Part shown: positions 51,864 through 61,700 of the stretch, piece after piece
How the letters are laid out: each line of letters starts with the position of its first letter
Position numbering within the stretch: position 1 is the first letter of the stretch
Source: T3SED10-260 sp035363255
GTDB lineage: Bacteria > Caldisericota > Caldisericia > UBA6126
Direction of reading: 5' to 3'
Length of the DNA stretch: 64,000 nt
NCBI GenBank assembly: GCA_035363255.1
Contig: DAOSES010000002.1
Coordinates: forward strand, 1-64,000
Program-made: the position numbers and the translations under genes
Notes under the pieces: generated by a model
Seen by the model: the letters and a program-made list of their open reading frames with translations, nothing else
What the model was told of the DNA's origin: nothing
Database searches by the model: none

Positions 51864-53990
51864 ATGAAGTTACAGGCTGTGTTTCGTGCAATTGCTGTGG
51901 GTCTTTCCTGCCTTATCCTTGCTTTGCTTTTCCTTCCTGCTTCTCTGCTTTCGATACAAGATACCCAATGGAAAAGCTACGAACAGTATCTCTTTAGTTT
52001 TCAGGAAAACGAACTCAGTCAATGGGATGCCTCCTTCAAGCTGATTCAAAAAAGCTACTTTCCCCAGGCCACCGACCTGCTTACCTACAGCGCCCAACCG
52101 GAAACCTTTTATTGGATCAATGCTCTTCACGAAGGATATATCTATACCTTTGCCACCCAGGAAACCCTTCCCTTTGGTCCCTTTGGAGAGCCTCCCTTCC
52201 GCTGGAAAGATCCCATCGATATGACCCTCAGCTCAAGCCAACTCTTTGTGCTGGATCGAGCGCTTCCTTCCATAGAGTGTTTTGATCTCCAGGGAAAACA
52301 TCTCCGCAGTATCCCCCTTCCCGAAAGTCTACAACCACGCTATCTCAGCTACAGAAATGAAAAACTCTATCTGAGCGATGAACGAAGTCGGAGCGTCCTC
52401 ATGATGGATCTCCAGGGGCATAAGCTTCATCGTTTTGGACGAAAAGGCTCTTCTCGTGGGATGATGCAAACCGTGGGAAATTTTTGGATAGATACTTCCA
52501 GCAATGTCTTTATTCATGACCCTGTGTCCCAAAAACTTACCTGTTTTCCCAGCTTTACCCATATTCCCTGGCATATACCTTTCCATTCCCAAAACTTTGC
52601 CATCTCAGGCAATAAAATAGCTCATGGACTCCCAGGTACTCCCTCTTTCCAAGTTCAGGATCTCCCCCAACTTCCCATACCTGAATTCCAAGCTCTGCCT
52701 TCCTTGCTTGATTTTGGGTCTATCCCCATTGGTAAAGCCGTTTCCCGAAGCCTTCTCATCCTTACTTCCAAGGCTCAAAGCGATCATGGAACTTTCAGTG
52801 CGGAAGTCCCCTATATCCAGTTTTCTGACCATCAAGTGCATCCCCATGCCCATCAGGTCACCGTCACTATTACTCTCCCCGAAAGCTATCTGGATCAAAA
52901 CTGGTCTCAAGTGATCAAATTCCATCAGGACAAAAAACCTGCCCTATGCATCGCAGTTCAAGCCAAAGGCCTTAAAGCCACTTTTCCAGCTATTTCCGTT
53001 GGAGGTTTTGCAGGCAAGACTAGCAAAGACTTCTATCTACCTATCCAAATGGAAGATCTACCAAGATACTATCACTATTCCCTGACTGGGATTCCTGGAA
53101 AGCCAGTTCAAGTTCGTCCAGCCCCCGATGCTGATCCTCCTCAGCTTAAAGTCACCTCTGAAGGTTTCCTAAGCCCTGGTTATTTTCTAGCTCAACTCAC
53201 TCTGATTCCCTATGTTAAAGAGCATCCCAATCCTCAATATTCAGAGCTCATCATCCCCATCCCCATATACATCCGCGCCACCGAAGACTATATTCCCCGT
53301 GAAACCTTGATGGAAGGCTTTGATGCCACCTGGCTGATAAAATCACCAATTACCCAAGAAGCTACCTTAAAACTTAAAAAAGCTTTGTATCCTTATGCTT
53401 TAACTAATATTTGCTATTACGTAGCATCCAAAGAAGAAGCTGGCTTATGCTGTGAGGATAGTGAAATACGCTTAAAGTGGTATCAATCAGATCAGGGCAT
53501 ACCTACTTATTACTTTAACGGTTCGGATTACTTGAAAGGAATTCGTGGCTCTACATCTAAAGAAGCAGTAGAAGCTACTTTTCGTGCCTATTATTCAGCT
53601 TATCTCAAAGACTTTAACGCCTATACCCCTTTTGCTTTTGACTGTTTGGTCAATTGGTCTTCCGCCAGCGAAGGGATGCTTACGATTCAAGTTATCAGCG
53701 AACAAGCAAACCTTACTCCTGGTTTAGGGCTCAATGTTGCACTATTGAAAAAACAGATTTTTTACGAAGCATTGAGTAAAGACAAAAATCACTATGATGT
53801 TATGCAGAAGTTTCTTACCCCAGTTGAAAATCAATCCTTTGGAATTGAACTGAACTCCGAAAACATCCAAAAACCTTTTTCTATACCTATTACGCTTGCC
53901 ACCCCAGATTCTTCCCTATACGATCTGATCATCTTTATTCAGGATAAAAAATCAAAAGAAGTCCTACAAAGCCTAAGAGTGGATTTATAG
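51864..53990 (+). CDS. Secreted propeller-type protein with Ig-like module, unknown function
   Basis: 708 residues with a signal peptide (about 1-31). Residues about 55-260 resemble NHL-like propeller blades ('DPIDMTLSSSQLFVLDRALPSIECFDLQGKHLRSI', 'YLSDERSRSVLMMDLQG'). An Ig/BACON-like module ('LLDFGSIPIGKAVSRSLLILT', about 280-370) follows, then beta-rich sequence and a mixed alpha/beta C-terminal region (about 480-708) of unknown type. AGGAGGTGA is ideally placed. The first two thirds are clearly richer in C-ending codons than the last third, so the gene may be a composite. It ends at a bidirectional terminator. Confidence 0.7.
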   Translation: MKLQAVFRAIAVGLSCLILALLFLPASLLSIQDTQWKSYEQYLFSFQENELSQWDASFKLIQKSYFPQATDLLTYSAQPETFYWINALHEGYIYTFATQETLPFGPFGEPPFRWKDPIDMTLSSSQLFVLDRALPSIECFDLQGKHLRSIPLPESLQPRYLSYRNEKLYLSDERSRSVLMMDLQGHKLHRFGRKGSSRGMMQTVGNFWIDTSSNVFIHDPVSQKLTCFPSFTHIPWHIPFHSQNFAISGNKIAHGLPGTPSFQVQDLPQLPIPEFQALPSLLDFGSIPIGKAVSRSLLILTSKAQSDHGTFSAEVPYIQFSDHQVHPHAHQVTVTITLPESYLDQNWSQVIKFHQDKKPALCIAVQAKGLKATFPAISVGGFAGKTSKDFYLPIQMEDLPRYYHYSLTGIPGKPVQVRPAPDADPPQLKVTSEGFLSPGYFLAQLTLIPYVKEHPNPQYSELIIPIPIYIRATEDYIPRETLMEGFDATWLIKSPITQEATLKLKKALYPYALTNICYYVASKEEAGLCCEDSEIRLKWYQSDQGIPTYYFNGSDYLKGIRGSTSKEAVEATFRAYYSAYLKDFNAYTPFAFDCLVNWSSASEGMLTIQVISEQANLTPGLGLNVALLKKQIFYEALSKDKNHYDVMQKFLTPVENQSFGIELNSENIQKPFSIPITLATPDSSLYDLIIFIQDKKSKEVLQSLRVDL

Positions 53991-54031
53991 GTTGTATCCA
54001 CAGTAAGTTTCTGTGGTATGAAAATGCAAAT

Positions 54032-54064
54032 AAAAAAAGGCCAGCTGAAAAGCTGGCCTTTTTG
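54032..54064. terminator. Bidirectional intrinsic terminator
   Basis: A-run 54032-54038, stem GGCCAGCT (54039-54046), loop GAAA, stem AGCTGGCC (54051-54058), T-run 54059-54063. The perfect 8-bp stem with a GNRA-type loop and symmetric A/T tracts serves the convergent propeller and RRM genes. Confidence 0.92.
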
Positions 54065-54106
54065 TTAGTCTAATTAAGTGTTAGTCAATTAGCTTGTTGG
54101 TAGAAA

Positions 54107-54421
54107 CTACCAAGTGCGGGTGCGAGGAGCTCCGCCACCAAAACCACCACGAGAGGTGTTGGACCTTGCGGGTCTGTCTTCTCTGGGTTTGGCTTCGCTA
54201 GCAGTGATGGTGCGACCATCAACGCTCTTACCATGAAGGGCTGCAATAGCTTTCATAGCTTCTTCTTTGTTTGCCATTTCGACAAAACCAAAACCGCGTG
54301 AGCGATTGGTCATTCTGTCTTTGATGACATTTGCAGAAGTGATTTCGCCAAATGCGGCGAATTCATTGCGTAAATCTTCATCAGTGGTCTCGAAGGATAA
54401 GTTTCCTACATAAATATTCAT
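54107..54421 (-). CDS. RRM-domain RNA-binding protein
   Basis: 104 residues. One RNA recognition motif (about 2-78) with RNP2 'IYVGNL' and RNP1 'RGFGFVEM', followed by a short Arg/Gly-rich tail (about 80-104, 'SNTSRGGFGGG'). Small RRM-RGG proteins of this size are known in many bacteria, often cold-induced, and bind RNA. GGAGG precedes the ATG. It converges on the propeller gene across a shared terminator. The upstream AT-rich 238 bases hold its promoter, which I could not pinpoint. Confidence 0.93.
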   Translation of the reverse strand: MNIYVGNLSFETTDEDLRNEFAAFGEITSANVIKDRMTNRSRGFGFVEMANKEEAMKAIAALHGKSVDGRTITASEAKPREDRPARSNTSRGGFGGGAPRTRTW

Positions 54422-54602
54422 TTTGTTGCCTCCAACATTTTATTTAATCATCAACCCTATCATGCTGGAGCCAAAAAACTCTACCAACCATGCAGAAATG
54501 ATAACACTCAATAAAATAGCACATAAAAAAAAAAGTTCAAATAAAATTCAAGTTATTTTCACGAAAAAGTATTTTTTTTTAATTTCACATTTTTATTTCC
54601 TA

Positions 54603-54631
54603 TTGGTAGACCAGCATCTTTATTGTAAAAT
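54603..54631 (+). promoter_or_regulatory. Candidate promoter of the aldo/keto reductase operon
   Basis: TTGGTA (54603-54608), 17 bases, TAAAAT (54626-54631), with AAAGGAG before the ATG at 54660. Both boxes match four or five of six consensus bases. Confidence 0.45.
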
Positions 54632-54659
54632 GGCTAAATAAGTATGAAAGGAGCATGAT

Positions 54660-55820
54660 ATGCAGTATAGAATCTTAAGCAAGCATATGCCTCCAGTATC
54701 TGTTCTTGGATTCGGTTGCATGCGTTTTTATCGTCAGGATGGTAGCTTGGATTTAATGGACAAAGACAAACCTGTAGATGAAAAACTTGCTCATCGTCTT
54801 ATGGATAGAGCATTGGATCTTGGTGTGAATTATTATGACACTGCATATATCTATCTTGGAGGCATGAGTGAGAGCATTCTTGGAAGAAATTTCCAAGGTG
54901 CTAAACGTCAAAAGGCTTTCCTCGCCACCAAGCTTCCTGTATGGAAAGCTACCGAACATAAAGATTACATGGTTTTTCTGGATGAGCAACTAAAACGTCT
55001 TCAGACCGATTACATAGATTATTACCTGGTGCATAGCCTCACGGGCGAAAGCTGGCAAAAAGCAATGGAGCTTGATATCTTGTCTTTTCTTGATCAGATC
55101 AAGGCATCAGGGAAAGTTCGATCGATAGGTTTTTCTTTTCATGATTTGTATCGTTCATTTGAGCCCATTTTATACGCCTGGGATTGGGATTTTTGCCAGC
55201 TTCAGCTAAACTATCTTGACACTGAATATCAAGCTGGTTTAAAGGGAATGTACAAAGCGCATGAAAAAGGGATGGGTATTGTTTCGATGGAACCATTACT
55301 CGGAGGTAAGCTTGCCACCAAACTTCCTCAAAAAGCTCTGGATACCTTTAAGCTTGCCAAATCTGACTGGAGTCCCGCTGAATGGGCTCTTCGATGGGTA
55401 TGGAATTTTCCCGAAATCGCCATACTCTTGAGTGGAATGAATTCGATGGAACAGGTGGAAGAAAACTGCCAAGTAGCTTCAAGTGCTCAAGCATCCTCAC
55501 TGAGCAATCATGAAATGAGTGTCATCCAGCAAGTCAGAGCTATATTTGACGAACGCATCCAGATTCATTGTGCGGCTTGTGCATATTGCATGCCTTGCCC
55601 CTATGGCGTGGCAATCCCCTTGGTGTTTTCATTAATGAATGAAGCACATCGTTTTGATGATCCAAGCTCTCTGATACGTTATTATCAGTCGCTTTCTCCC
55701 GAAATAAAAGCAGAGAATTGTGTTTCTTGTGGAGAATGTCTTGAAAAGTGTCCACATCAATTAAACATTCCTGAATTGATGGTTAAAGTAAATGAATACT
55801 TCACCCTGAAAAACAAATGA
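54660..55820 (+). CDS. Aldo/keto reductase with C-terminal ferredoxin domain
   Basis: 386 residues. The N-terminal aldo/keto reductase barrel (about 1-290) keeps the catalytic tetrad pattern: Asp and Tyr in 'YYDTAYIY', Lys in 'ATKLP', His in 'YYLVHSL'. 'GFSFHD' and 'EPLLGGKLA' are also typical. The C-terminal part has Cys motifs 'CAACAYCMPCPYG' and 'CVSCGECLEKCP', consistent with one or two 4Fe-4S clusters. This fusion class is common in anaerobes and probably couples NAD(P)H to ferredoxin-type electron flow. First gene of an operon with UbiA- and UbiE-type genes. The substrate is unknown. Confidence 0.92.
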   Translation: MQYRILSKHMPPVSVLGFGCMRFYRQDGSLDLMDKDKPVDEKLAHRLMDRALDLGVNYYDTAYIYLGGMSESILGRNFQGAKRQKAFLATKLPVWKATEHKDYMVFLDEQLKRLQTDYIDYYLVHSLTGESWQKAMELDILSFLDQIKASGKVRSIGFSFHDLYRSFEPILYAWDWDFCQLQLNYLDTEYQAGLKGMYKAHEKGMGIVSMEPLLGGKLATKLPQKALDTFKLAKSDWSPAEWALRWVWNFPEIAILLSGMNSMEQVEENCQVASSAQASSLSNHEMSVIQQVRAIFDERIQIHCAACAYCMPCPYGVAIPLVFSLMNEAHRFDDPSSLIRYYQSLSPEIKAENCVSCGECLEKCPHQLNIPELMVKVNEYFTLKNK

Positions 55821-55849
55821 TTTTTTTTTGTAATACTTGGAGGAGACAA

Positions 55850-56746
55850 ATGAAGCACATTCTAAAGCATTGGGCTCAAATCGTTCGTGCGCAATACCTT
55901 ACCCTTCCCATTGTACTCAGCTTGCTTGGCAATGCCTATGCCTATTATCGAGGTTATTTTCAATGGAGCACCGCGATCATAGCCTTAATCGGACTTATGC
56001 TGGCTCATATGAGTGTCAATGTGATCAACGATTATTTTGATTACAAAAGCGGAATAGACTTAAAGACAAAAAGGAGCCCCTTTAGTGGTGGCAGTGGATC
56101 GATAGTGGAAGGGCTTATACCTCCTCGAACAGCATTGACTGTTGGTCTGGTTTTGCTTGCCCTGTCTGCTGGAATTGGAGTCTATTTCATTATTATCACT
56201 CATTGGCAGCTTGTGATTTTGTTGCTGATTTCTGCTTTTTTTATCCTTGCATACTCTCCTTTGATTTTAAAACAGCGTATGGGGGAATGGTCAGCAGGTC
56301 TTGGTCTTGGGGCTTTTCCTGTGATAGGTACTATTTTCGTACAAATGAAGTTCTATTCCTGGGAAATGCTTGCTGTTTCAATACCATCAGCAATTTTAGT
56401 ACATAATTTGCTCCTCCTCAATGAAATACCTGACGAGAACGCAGATAAAACCGCTCATCGAAAGACCTTCCCTATCTTGTATGGTCCCCAGGCTACTATC
56501 AAATATTATGTTTATTTATCTCTACTGATGTATATCTTTATATCTGCCGGGGTATCATTGGGAGCTCTTCCTCTCCTCTGTATCTTGAGCTTTTTTGTTG
56601 CTCCCCTTGTTTTTTCAATTCAAAAAGTAGCTAATAAAACTGGTGATATGGATTTCTCAAAAATACTACCTATGAATGTTGCTCATATTCATCTCACTCA
56701 AATTTTGCTTGCTCTTGCCTTCATCCTGACTCGATGGCTCTCCTAA
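55850..56746 (+). CDS. UbiA-family prenyltransferase
   Basis: 298 residues, about eight or nine spans. The first Asp-rich prenyl-diphosphate motif is 'NVINDYFDYKSGIDLKTKRSPF' in two pieces (Asn-Asp-x-x-Asp at about 59-63), the second 'NEIPDENADKTAHRKT'. This layout matches MenA (DHNA prenyltransferase) and its relatives. GGAGG precedes the ATG at 55850. The gene starts 29 bases after the aldo/keto reductase and 10 bases before the methyltransferase, which supports quinone or related isoprenoid synthesis. No other men or ubi genes are in the window, so the aromatic substrate is open. Confidence 0.85.
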   Translation: MKHILKHWAQIVRAQYLTLPIVLSLLGNAYAYYRGYFQWSTAIIALIGLMLAHMSVNVINDYFDYKSGIDLKTKRSPFSGGSGSIVEGLIPPRTALTVGLVLLALSAGIGVYFIIITHWQLVILLLISAFFILAYSPLILKQRMGEWSAGLGLGAFPVIGTIFVQMKFYSWEMLAVSIPSAILVHNLLLLNEIPDENADKTAHRKTFPILYGPQATIKYYVYLSLLMYIFISAGVSLGALPLLCILSFFVAPLVFSIQKVANKTGDMDFSKILPMNVAHIHLTQILLALAFILTRWLS

Positions 56747-56756
56747 GAAGGCTTTG

Positions 56757-57479
56757 ATGTCGGCAAACTCCCTTTACACCCCAGAAAATCAAACTCAAGT
56801 GGTGCAAGACATTTTTGCCCATATTGCCCCACGCTACGATTTTCTCAACCATCTTCTGAGTTTTGGGCAGGATATTCGCTGGAGAAACCAGGCAGTTCGA
56901 CGCATGCAATTTTTTCATACTTTTCGATGTCTTGATGTTGCTACAGGAACGGGTGATGTGGCTTTAGCAGTATCTCGTACATATCCTCAGGTTTCTATCA
57001 CGGGGGTTGATTTTTCTCCTGCAATGATAGCAATAGCCAAAAAAAAAGGCCAAAAATCGAACTATCCAAGACAGGTTTATTTTCAACATGGCGACGCTAC
57101 CTGTCTTGATTTTCCCGATCATTCCTTTGATGTGGCAATTATCTCTTTTGGCATTCGGAATATTCCCGACAAAAAAACAGCTCTCAAAGAAATGATCAGG
57201 GTCTTGGTACCTGGAGGTCAATTGATGATTCTCGAGATGGTCTCGCAACAAGATCGACATTTCCAAAAATGGTATCAAACATATCTTTGTAAGGCTTTGC
57301 CACATATTGCCAGCCTGTTTTCACATCACCCCAAGGCATATCGATATCTGGGTCAATCGATTTTGGATTTTCCCAAGCTTTCAGATTTTTGTGCTATGAT
57401 TGAAGAAAATAGAGTCAGACTGGAGCTTGTTTTGCCCATGACTTTTGGAATCACACGCTTATTTATTGCAAAAAAGTGA
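56757..57479 (+). CDS. ubiE: UbiE/MenG-type demethylmenaquinone methyltransferase
   Basis: 240 residues, class I SAM methyltransferase. Motif I 'LDVATGTGDVALA' (about 61-73), 'GVDFSPAMIAIA' (motif II region), 'ISFGIRNIPDKKTALKEMIRVLVPGGQLMILE' (motifs for the UbiE family) and the N-terminal 'VQDIFAHIAPRYDFLNHLLSFGQDIRWR' are all present. It should add the final C-methyl group to demethylmenaquinone or a similar ring. AGAAGG precedes the ATG; a TTG three bases earlier is possible. It is directly downstream of the UbiA-type gene, which supports a quinone assignment. Confidence 0.92.
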   Translation: MSANSLYTPENQTQVVQDIFAHIAPRYDFLNHLLSFGQDIRWRNQAVRRMQFFHTFRCLDVATGTGDVALAVSRTYPQVSITGVDFSPAMIAIAKKKGQKSNYPRQVYFQHGDATCLDFPDHSFDVAIISFGIRNIPDKKTALKEMIRVLVPGGQLMILEMVSQQDRHFQKWYQTYLCKALPHIASLFSHHPKAYRYLGQSILDFPKLSDFCAMIEENRVRLELVLPMTFGITRLFIAKK

Positions 57480-57520
57480 ATTCCTTTATAATGGGCTTAT
57501 ATGCTATTGGAGGTAGATAA

Positions 57521-58120
57521 ATGAAAAAAGTCCTCGTTTGCTTCATCTCTTTTTTTATATTTATTCCTTTTCTGCTAACTAGTTTCTCTTGTAAGAAAAA
57601 TACAGCACCAGAGCTTCAACAAGACTTCATGCTGATACCTTCCCAAAAGGCTATGGAAGCTGGGGATTGGGGTTTGAATCAAGTTTTCCTACCTGGAGAG
57701 CATGCCTCGGATGATCCAATGAATATTCAGGATTTATTGAACAATGAGAACATTCAAGTTATTCTTCTTCATTTTTGGGCCAGTTGGGACCAACCAGCAG
57801 GTGCTTTAATGCCCTCATATGAAGCGCTCTATCAAAAATACCTGGATAAGGGTTTAATAGTGCTTGGTATAACTATTGATGAAAAAAATGATGTCTTGCT
57901 TGCTCAGATTCAAGACAGAATGCTCCAATACCAACTTTCCTACCCTATTTTATGGGATCATGATAAGGCTGTGATGAATAGCTTTGGTATCGGCGCCATC
58001 CCCGTGACTTACCTTATCGACAAGCAAGGCAAGATTCGCTATGAAAGCTCAGGTTTCACAAGCAAAGAAGTAGATATTCCTCCCTTGGAAGAAGCTATCA
58101 AGGTTTTGCTGAAGAAATAA
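57521..58120 (+). CDS. TlpA-like thioredoxin-fold lipoprotein lacking the CxxC site
   Basis: 199 residues. The N-terminus is a lipoprotein signal ('TSFSC', Cys24). The rest is a TlpA/ResA-type thioredoxin fold: 'QVILLHFWASW' strand, then 'GLIVLGITIDE', 'YPILWDHDKAVMNSFGIGAIPVTYLIDKQGKI' with the cis-Pro and 'ALPVT'-type element. The usual active site W-C-G-P-C reads W-D-Q-P-A here, so both redox cysteines are missing. It is therefore probably a binding or chaperone-like protein. It follows the ubiE gene by 41 bases and is the last gene of the operon, ending at a terminator. Family assignment is good; function inferred. Confidence 0.8.
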   Translation: MKKVLVCFISFFIFIPFLLTSFSCKKNTAPELQQDFMLIPSQKAMEAGDWGLNQVFLPGEHASDDPMNIQDLLNNENIQVILLHFWASWDQPAGALMPSYEALYQKYLDKGLIVLGITIDEKNDVLLAQIQDRMLQYQLSYPILWDHDKAVMNSFGIGAIPVTYLIDKQGKIRYESSGFTSKEVDIPPLEEAIKVLLKK

Positions 58121-58160
58121 AAAAAGGGGGAGTTTTGCCCCCCCTTTTAACTCTTTTTTT
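58121..58160. terminator. Intrinsic terminator, probably bidirectional
   Basis: A-run and GGGGG (58121-58130), loop AGTTTTG, C-run (58138-58144) and T-rich tail (58145-58160). It separates the TlpA-like gene from the convergent DUF4282 gene. Confidence 0.85.
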
Positions 58161-58168
58161 AAATCGCG

Positions 58169-58480
58169 CTATTTTGCGTTGAGTTTTTTAAGCTCTTCGT
58201 AGATATTGAACATAACAACGAGGATTTCGCAATAAACTCTCACCATGATAGGACCCAGAATAATCATGAGTATGCCTGAAAGAAGCCCGATAGCTCCCCC
58301 ACCAAAAGCTCCAAAAGATCTGATAATAGCAATCAGACCCAAGATGATAACTACAAGGATTCCAAGCCAATAGATGATTTGGATTACCACGGGGGTAATC
58401 ATCTTTTTTAGAAAAAGCCAATCATTGAAAGAGCCCATTTTTTTTAGTTCACTTGATACTTCATTTTTAAATTCTTCCAT
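58169..58480 (-). CDS. DUF4282-family membrane protein
   Basis: 103 residues. 'FLKKMITPVVIQIIYWLGILVVIILGLIAI' and 'GLLSGILMIILGPIMVRVYCEILVVMFNIYEEL' match the DUF4282 pattern: two membrane spans joined by a glycine-rich stretch and the R-x-x-CE signature. Function unknown. AAGGAG precedes the ATG. DUF4282 proteins often carry GYF or other small-protein-binding modules; the next gene here, divergent, begins with a GYF_2 domain. Confidence 0.88.
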   Translation of the reverse strand: MEEFKNEVSSELKKMGSFNDWLFLKKMITPVVIQIIYWLGILVVIILGLIAIIRSFGAFGGGAIGLLSGILMIILGPIMVRVYCEILVVMFNIYEELKKLNAK

Positions 58481-58584
58481 CGTCCACTCCTTCTGTAAAT
58501 AAATAAATTGATCGCTTTGATAGTTATTGTAAAATCATACCAATCAATTGCAAGAAAACGAAAGCCTTTTTTTACTTTAATTGA

Positions 58585-58612
58585 TTGACAATTCCTTGAT
58601 TTAGCTTATCTA
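58585..58612 (+). promoter_or_regulatory. Candidate promoter of the GYF_2-zincin gene
   Basis: TTGACA (58585-58590), 16 bases, TATCTA (58607-58612), in AT-rich DNA about 90 bases before the ATG at 58705. The -35 is perfect, the -10 moderate. Confidence 0.4.
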
Positions 58613-58704
58613 TTATATCAAAAAGTATTGTCAAAATGCTGTTAAATTGTACTTGTTGCTAAAAGCGCTAGAATGCTTTTATTGCAAGAGAGGAGAGCGT
58701 TGAT

Positions 58705-61700
58705 ATGAGCGATCAATGGTATCTTTCAAGGGACAACACTCAATATGGACCTTATACTTGGGAAAAGGTTTATGAAATGTATCATACAGGGCATATTGTA
58801 GGTCATGACCAACTTTGGAATCAAACCACCAATACCTGGACCAGAGCCGACCAGATTCCAGAACTAAGAATTCCTCCTCAGCAAGTTCAAAGTTACCATA
58901 CCCCAAAAAGTAGTTTTCTTGGCAACAAAACTACTTTGATCGTTTCTCTCAGTTTAGTTGCATTGCTTGTTCTCGGGAGTGTGGCTTATGTCTTACAAAA
59001 CTATTTGCGAAGACCCACTTATTATGCAGGAATCCGACGTGTAACATCAGCAAAATTGCCTGATATTGTTGGAGTTTTTCCGGAAAATGGACCTGTTAGC
59101 TCCAAAGTGTATCTTCAATTTGATCAATCAGTTTTAGATCAGGCTGAAAACCTGACAGCCTGGTATGGACAGCAACAAGTGCCTCTAACTGGCATCAGCG
59201 AAGATATTGTTCAGGTGGAAGTTCCTGTTGATGCGAGTAGTGGGAGCATACTGATTAAATCGGATAAAGCGTCAAGTAAGAATGTTAATTTTACAGTTGA
59301 CAGCCTCATCACTACTCCTTTGATTTCTCAGGAGGTTCAGCCCTCCAATCAAATGCAAACCATAAGCTACAAAGATGAGGTCAGTGTTACTTTACCTCCA
59401 GGATTTCTTGATAAACCAAGAAAGTTATCCATAAGTAAACTCGAAAACACCCCTGCTAGTCCGATGGAACCTTTTGGCTCTTCTATAGCGTATGATATTA
59501 GCTTAGAGGGTATGGAACAGCTACCAGACTATATCAAAGTATCCATGAAATATACTCCAGACGATGTAGATCCTGATCATCCTGTGGTCGATCAACTTAC
59601 CATGATGCGTTGGGATGAAAAGTTTAAAAACTGGGAAACTCTTCCCTGTCAACTCAACGAAACTCAGCAATCCATCGAGTTTATTACCAACCATTTAACC
59701 TGGATAAAAGGATTCTTTGCCTGGCCAACCAAGATAGCTGTCATCAAGACAGTTGCAGGCACGGCCGCTGTAGTGGGAGCCACTGTTGGAGGTTTATACA
59801 TAGCTGAAAAACTATGTTTTACCAGCTATACCACCCCCCAGGGCAACTTCAAACTATATTACAACAAAAAAGTATGGGATGTGTTTGAGAAGTATTCTAC
59901 CTGGCAAAAACCTTCCATGGCCTCAGGTTTGGCAAGCTACAACCCCAAACACCCCAACTACATTCAAGATATTGGTGAAGTTATGGAAACTGCCTTTAAA
60001 AATTACATTGGCAAGGGATTTAAAAATCCAGTTGATGTTCCTGGTAGAATTTGGGGCACCTGGCATACCCCTATTACAGTCAAGATTAGTGGAGTGTGGT
60101 CAACTTTAACCAAAGTAGCTACTGGTGAAGAAGATCCCCAGTATGGGAAACTTTTTGGCGCTATCCATTTTCCTGCAAAGCTATTCATGAATATGTCTTC
60201 TAATCCTGATAAAGCCTATACAGCCATTGCACACGAACTTTTTCATCGTTTTCAAGCAGAGTACTATGGACGTAGAAGCTATCTCAATGGCTCTCTTGGT
60301 ACCGGTGATTATTGGTGGATTGAATCCTCAGCTGAATATGCCAGTTGTATGGAAGCCTGGGGGAATGTTCAGTATGGACATTTCCTTGAAGAAGGTTTTA
60401 AGCCCGATTTTCTTGATTATCCTATTACTTCCACTGGCTTAAAAGGACCGCTTTGGACGAGGGATTACGAATATGCCAGCGCTGCCTTTATTCGCTATAT
60501 GGTGGAGCAAAAAGGTTTAAAGTTCAAGGATATGTTTGAGATGCTTGCCAAAGGTTCTGCTTTGAGCCAATTGGATGCTTATGTTCGATCAGTTAGCCCA
60601 GACGATCGCTTGGGTTATTATTATGCTTATTTTGCCAATTGGGCAGTTTTTTCAGATAAAGGTATTTTAAAAAAATCCATTCTGGCTTCTTTCAAGGATG
60701 ACACTTCCGATAGAAATATTGAAATAGCAGAAAAAAAAGATACTCTCAGTCTTAACGAAAAAGAAGCAGTCAAGCTCGAAATAAATAATGGCAAAGCCTG
60801 GGTGGATGTGCTTGTTTTGCGTGAAGATAGCAAATTTACTGGCAACACCTATGTCAACAACTACGTCTTAACTGACGAAGTCACTATTCCAGCAAAAAAT
60901 ATCAAACCTGGTGATGTGTTATACATTTTAGCTAGCAATACCCACACTGATAATGATCAAACCACTATTACAGTGAAGGTGGACAAGCAAGATGGAGAAG
61001 AAATCAGCCATACCTTCAATCTTCCTGGGAATCATTCTGCAAAACTATGGGCAATCAAACTTGATAAAAGTGAAGTGGTCCTGACCATCACTCCAAATGA
61101 TATTCCTGACGGAAAAGCTGAGGAAGAATATACTTTTGAGCTTAAAGCGGAGGGTATCTCCAAAAAGATCACAGAAGTGGATTTTGAATGGGATTTTGGC
61201 GATGGAGAAAACGACAGCAAAGATGAGCAAAAAGGAGAAAGCGTCAAGCAAGGAAAAGCTGAAATAGAAATTGCTCATACCTACAAAAAGCCTCCACCCA
61301 AATGTACCATCACTGCTGTTGTGAAAGACAGCAAAACAGGTGAAGAACTCGCAAAAACCACAGCCACGATCGCTTTTGGCATCAATGTCACTATCCTGGG
61401 TGGAAATGTTGAGTATGAAATGAAAAAAGATGAGAAAGAGTATAAGCATACATTTGAAGCTCAAGCAGATCCACCTGGAGAATATCGCTATGAGTGGAGT
61501 TTTGGTGATAGCAAAACCTTCAGCGACAAACAAACCGCAGGACAAAACTCCAAAGCCAGCAATACCTTTAAGGATGGTTTTTATACCACTGAAGTTAAGC
61601 TTTTTGATGTAAAAACAGGAGATTTGCTGGCATCAAATCAAGTAATGGTAACTATCATCCAGGATCTGAAAAAGTACGACCTTAAAGAGTGCGATCAGTG

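Noticed and set aside
51870..52925. Several antisense frames within the 51864 gene
   Set aside because: The plus strand has a signal peptide, perfect ribosome site and propeller pattern; the antisense frames have none.
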